Assembly (NCBI GenBank): GCA_020438665.1
Contig: JAGQUE010000208.1
Span: forward strand, 1-8,335
Direction: 5' to 3'
Source: Nocardioidaceae bacterium
GTDB lineage: Bacteria; Actinomycetota; Actinomycetes; Propionibacteriales; Nocardioidaceae
DNA length: 8,335 nucleotides
How positions within the stretch are numbered: the stretch's first letter is position 1; the number at the start of each line of letters is the position of its first letter. The notes beneath the pieces are model-generated. The model searched no databases and was not told the DNA's origin. It was given only the letters and a program-made list of their open reading frames with translations. Shown here piece by piece: positions 5,703 to 8,335 of this stretch. The translations under genes were made by a program, and so were the position numbers.

Positions 5703-7769
5703 GTGCCTGACTCGAGCGACCCTGCGACGACCTCCACCGAGGTGGCCAGGCTGCTCGACATCGCGGTCGACGCGCTGGGCGGTGCCCATCGTCCCGGGCA
5801 GCTGCTGATGGCCGACGAGGTGGCCGACGCGTTCACCAGCAGGCGTCACCTGCTGGTGCAGGCCGGGACCGGCACCGGCAAGTCACTGGCCTACCTGGTG
5901 CCGGCCCTGCTCCACCGCGACCGGGTCGTGATCGCCACCGCCACCCTCGCCCTCCAGCACCAGCTGGTGGAGCGCGACATCCCCCGGCTGGTCGAGGCCG
6001 TCAACACCCAGCCCGATGTCGACACGTCGTTCGCCGTCCTCAAGGGCCGCTCCAACTATGCCTGCCTCCACCGCATCCGCGAGGGCGTCCCCGACGACCA
6101 AGGGGTGCTCGTCGACGTCCCGGAGGGCTCGCTGGGCGCCGAGGTGCTGGCGCTGCGGGCCTGGGCGGAGGAGGAGGCCGAGTCCGGCGGCACCGGCGAG
6201 CGTGACCACGCGCCGCGTCACACCGAGCGGGTCTGGCGCCAGGTCAGCGTGAGCCACCGCGAGTGCCTGGGCGCGACGCGATGCCCCTTCGGCGGCGAGT
6301 GCTTCGTGGAGCTGGCACGTGAGAAGGCCCAGCGGTCCCACCTCATCGTCACCAACCACTCGCTGCTGGCCATCGACGCCATCGAGGGCGTGCCGATGAT
6401 CCCCGACTATGACTGCGTGGTCATCGACGAGGCCCACGAGCTGACGGCTCGGGTGACGCAGGCGGCCACCGACGAGCTCTCGGTCGCCGACGTCGAGCGG
6501 GCCGCGCGCCGGGCCCAGCGTCACGTCGAGGGCACCGAGGCCGACGACCTCGACGACGCGGCCGGGGCGCTCGCCGCCGCGGTCGAGGCCTGCGCCCCCG
6601 GCCGGTTCGACGCCGTGCCCGACGAGCTCGCCGACGCGCTGGTCCTCGTCCGTGATGCCGCCCGGTCGTGTGTGTCGGCCTTCCCCAAGGACGCCGGCGA
6701 GGAGGTCGACGCCGGCCGCACCCAGGCGCGTGGCATGGTCCAGGACGTGTTCGTGGTCGCCGAGCGGATGGCGGCCCACGTGGAGGCCGACGTGCTGTGG
6801 CTCTCCGAGGGCGGCGACCGGATGCCGCCCCGGCTCCACGTCGCGCCACTCGAGGTCCGCGGTCCCATGCGCGACAAGCTGCTCCGCGACAAGACCGTCG
6901 TGTTCACCTCGGCCACGCTGCGCCTCGGGGGCGACTTCGTGCCCGTCGCGTCGTCGTTCGGGCTCAAGCCCGGCGAGGAGGTGGGCCAGCCCCCAGACGG
7001 CGACATCCCACGCGGGTCGTCCGAGGTGTCCGACGGGTCCGGCGCCCCGGGCTCCGACGACGGTGTCGACCGGGTCGCGTGGCGCGGCCTCGACGTCGGC
7101 TCGCCGTTCGACTATGCCAAGCAGGCGATCCTCTATGTCGCGCGCCACCTCCCGCCCCCGGGCCGCGACGGGCTGGGGGAGGCCCAGCTCGAGGAGATCG
7201 CCGAGCTCGTCGACGCCGCCGAGGGCCGCACCCTCGGGCTGTTCTCCTCGCGTCGCGCCGCCGAGGCGGCGGCGGAGGCGATCCGCGAGCGGCTGCCTCA
7301 CCTGACCACGCTGGCGCAGGGCGAGGCCCAGCTCCCCGAGCTGGCCCGTCAGTTCGTGAGCGACCCCCACACCTGCCTCTTCGGGACGCTCAGCCTGTGG
7401 CAGGGGCTCGACGTCCCCGGTGACACCTGCCAGCTGGTCATCATCGACCGGATCCCCTTCCCGCGACCCGACGACCCGTTGATGTCGGCGCGGCAGCGAG
7501 CCACCGACCGCGCGGGGGGCAACGGCTTCATGCAGGTCGCGGCGACCCACGCGGCGCTGCTGCTCGCCCAGGGGGCGGGCCGGCTGATCCGGACCACCGC
7601 CGACCGGGGCGTCGTCGCCGTGCTCGACCCGCGGCTGGTGACCGCGCGCTATGGCAGCTTCCTGCGGGCGAGCCTTCCCCCGATGTGGGCGACCACCGAC
7701 CCGGCCGTCGTCCGCAAGGCGCTGCGCCGCCTGGCGGCGACCCCTGCCGGGTCAGCGGTCAGCGGGTGA
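5703..7769 (+). CDS. dinG: ATP-dependent DNA helicase of the DinG/XPD iron-sulfur family
   Basis: The protein is 688 residues, close to the family's usual length (E. coli DinG is slightly over 700). It is a superfamily 2 helicase expected to unwind DNA 5' to 3' and to act on damaged or stalled DNA structures. Motifs: Walker A AGTGTGKS with Lys60, motif Ia near ATATLALQHQLV, a four-cysteine cluster for a 4Fe-4S centre (Cys121 in SNYACLHR, then Cys188, Cys194 and Cys200 spaced C-x5-C-x5-C), VTNHSLL (216-222), DEAH box 242-245, FTSATL motif III (401-406), LWQGLD (565-570) and motif VI QGAGRLIR (623-630). A low-complexity Gly/Asp/Ser-rich insertion lies at about 428-456. The start is GTG with no ribosome binding site. 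The gene overlaps the convergent gene at 7759 by 11 bp and sits near lexA, an arrangement seen in other actinobacteria. No LexA box is seen upstream, so SOS induction is not supported here. Confidence 0.95.
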   Translation: MPDSSDPATTSTEVARLLDIAVDALGGAHRPGQLLMADEVADAFTSRRHLLVQAGTGTGKSLAYLVPALLHRDRVVIATATLALQHQLVERDIPRLVEAVNTQPDVDTSFAVLKGRSNYACLHRIREGVPDDQGVLVDVPEGSLGAEVLALRAWAEEEAESGGTGERDHAPRHTERVWRQVSVSHRECLGATRCPFGGECFVELAREKAQRSHLIVTNHSLLAIDAIEGVPMIPDYDCVVIDEAHELTARVTQAATDELSVADVERAARRAQRHVEGTEADDLDDAAGALAAAVEACAPGRFDAVPDELADALVLVRDAARSCVSAFPKDAGEEVDAGRTQARGMVQDVFVVAERMAAHVEADVLWLSEGGDRMPPRLHVAPLEVRGPMRDKLLRDKTVVFTSATLRLGGDFVPVASSFGLKPGEEVGQPPDGDIPRGSSEVSDGSGAPGSDDGVDRVAWRGLDVGSPFDYAKQAILYVARHLPPPGRDGLGEAQLEEIAELVDAAEGRTLGLFSSRRAAEAAAEAIRERLPHLTTLAQGEAQLPELARQFVSDPHTCLFGTLSLWQGLDVPGDTCQLVIIDRIPFPRPDDPLMSARQRATDRAGGNGFMQVAATHAALLLAQGAGRLIRTTADRGVVAVLDPRLVTARYGSFLRASLPPMWATTDPAVVRKALRRLAATPAGSAVSG

Positions 7770-8097
7770 CCCACCAGCCGAGCAGGGTCAGCACCACCAG
7801 CGTCGGCAGCACGATCAGCAGCATCCGGCCGTCGAGGACCCGGTGGTCGTCGGCGGCCTGCTGGCGGCGCGCCAGCTCGAGGGCGACCTGGTGGAACCAG
7901 GCGTCCACCTGGGCGCGGTCATAGCCCATGGCGGGCGCGGCCGCGTCGAAGCGCAACGCGAGCACCTGGGTGGCGGTCAGCGGCTCGCCGAGGCGCTCGA
8001 TGGTGGCCGCGACGCGGCCGATGGCCTGGTCGACCTGAGGGGTCGCATAGGCGTCGGGGCTCGCGATCACGTCGAACCGCGGTGCGGGCAGGGCCAT
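7759..8097 (-). CDS. Small tail-anchored protein with two tandem DivIVA-like modules
   Basis: The protein is 112 residues from the ATG at 8097. The segment RFDAAAPAMGYDRAQVDAWFHQ (from residue 49) resembles the GY-x3-QVD-x5-V core found in actinobacterial DivIVA-domain proteins. The same pattern appears earlier (residues 7-36, RFDVIASPDAYATPQVDQAI onward) at a constant offset of 42 residues, so the protein looks like an internal duplication. After a charged stretch, residues 92-109 form one hydrophobic helix at the extreme C-terminus, which would leave the modules in the cytoplasm at the membrane. DivIVA proteins mark poles and septa and scaffold growth or division enzymes; whether this one does is unknown. 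It lies between lexA and the helicase, with an 11 bp convergent overlap with the helicase. There is no ribosome binding site; the TAGGGT box upstream suggests a leaderless mRNA separate from lexA. The gene is confident, the DivIVA relation moderate. Confidence 0.85.
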   Translation of the reverse strand: MALPAPRFDVIASPDAYATPQVDQAIGRVAATIERLGEPLTATQVLALRFDAAAPAMGYDRAQVDAWFHQVALELARRQQAADDHRVLDGRMLLIVLPTLVVLTLLGWWVTR

Positions 8098-8104
8098 GAC
8101 CCGG

Positions 8105-8110
8105 ACCCTA
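8105..8110 (-). promoter_or_regulatory. Candidate -10 box (TAGGGT) for the DivIVA-like gene
   Basis: On the minus strand TAGGGT lies seven bases before the ATG at 8097, nearly the same arrangement as upstream of the helicase. No ribosome binding site is seen. It sits just downstream of the lexA 3' repeat, so this gene can be transcribed apart from lexA. Confidence 0.5.
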
Positions 8111-8123
8111 ACGGGACCAGGCC

Positions 8124-8171
8124 CAGACCCGGTGCCAGACCCGGCGTCAGACCCGGCGTCAGACCCGGCGC
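8124..8171. repeat. Four tandem 12 bp units spanning the lexA stop codon
   Basis: Four head-to-tail copies of CAGACCCGGYGY lie at 8124-8135, 8136-8147, 8148-8159 and 8160-8171. The two central units are identical and the outer ones differ by one or two bases. On the minus strand the unit reads CGCCGGGTCTGA: the last three LexA codons (Arg-Arg-Val) plus the stop. Two TGA-bearing copies are therefore in frame one after the other, followed by two TGG-bearing copies. The simplest origin is tandem duplication of the lexA 3' end. Confidence 0.92.
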
Positions 8172-8335
8172 AGCACCGCGGTTACCTTGCCGAGGATGCT
8201 GGCGTGGGTGCCGTCGATCGGCTCATAGCTGTCGTTGTGGGGCATCAGCCAGACCTGGCCGTTGCGGCGCTGGAAGGTCTTGACCGTCGCCTCGCCGTCG
8301 ATCATCGCCGCGACGATGTCGCCGTTGTCGGCGGT
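8159..8335 (-). CDS. lexA: LexA SOS repressor, C-terminal 58 residues (partial)
   Basis: Only the end of the gene is in the window; the N-terminal DNA-binding domain and the catalytic serine lie beyond the right edge. The visible part is the S24-type peptidase fold: [20 protein letters not shown] carries the catalytic lysine (the Lys in ATVKTF), followed by a strand with VWLMPHND, then SYEPIDG and the closing [12 protein letters not shown]. LexA represses DNA-repair genes and cleaves itself with a Ser-Lys dyad when activated RecA is present. The spacing and motifs match full-length LexA well, and actinobacterial LexA is the clear best assignment. The stop codon lies inside a 12 bp tandem repeat. 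No transcription terminator is evident before the next gene on the same strand at 8097. Its own promoter and operator are outside the window. Confidence 0.95.
   Translation of the reverse strand, partial: TADNGDIVAAMIDGEATVKTFQRRNGQVWLMPHNDSYEPIDGTHASILGKVTAVLRRV

Noticed and set aside
5883..7550. Long open frame of 555 codons on the minus strand opposite the helicase
   Set aside because: It is antisense to a helicase with every expected motif; its translation has the Arg/Gly/Val/Asp-rich composition of a shadow frame in GC-rich DNA and no recognisable domain.
8124..8171. The four 12 bp units as a CRISPR array or iteron origin
   Set aside because: The units are directly adjacent with no spacers and correspond to the lexA 3' codons, so a tandem duplication explains them.

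Overview
The window is very GC-rich, dense in genes, and typical of an actinobacterium. Supporting features are Ser/Gly/Asp-rich secreted proteins, genes without ribosome binding sites preceded by TANNNT boxes, a GTG-started DinG-type helicase next to lexA, and a DivIVA-like protein. A Nocardioides-like or Intrasporangiaceae-like genome is my best guess, but no sequence here fixes the genus.

Layout. Positions 1-3737 form an envelope and signalling block. A membrane-anchored protein with a coiled segment and a Gly/Ser-rich tail (minus strand, cut by the left window edge) diverges from a small secreted protein with an Asp/His-rich tail (578-1024). An OmpR-type response regulator and sensor kinase follow as one operon on the minus strand (3060 down to 1058). 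A membrane-anchored protein with a Cys-containing outer domain (3123-3737) diverges from the regulator gene. Both divergent promoter regions contain short direct repeats spaced 11 bp apart, the usual geometry of OmpR/PhoB-family sites. I infer that the regulator controls the flanking surface proteins and itself.

Positions 3738-3957 are non-coding and hold hairpins, including a strong intrinsic terminator for the next gene. That gene is a secreted HExxH zinc metalloprotease of about 521 residues (5523 down to 3958). It diverges from the DinG/XPD-type iron-sulfur DNA helicase (5703-7769). The helicase converges, with an 11 bp overlap, on a 112-residue tail-anchored protein that contains two tandem DivIVA-like modules. 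The right edge cuts through the C-terminal part of LexA (stop at 8159). Helicase beside lexA is a familiar actinobacterial DNA-damage neighbourhood.

No RNA genes, insertion sequences, CRISPR arrays or phage genes are visible. The points most worth following up are the two-component/surface-protein module with its 11 bp repeats, the duplicated DivIVA-like module, the 12 bp tandem repeat that carries copies of the lexA stop codon, and a strong preference for TAT over TAC tyrosine codons when the next base is G.
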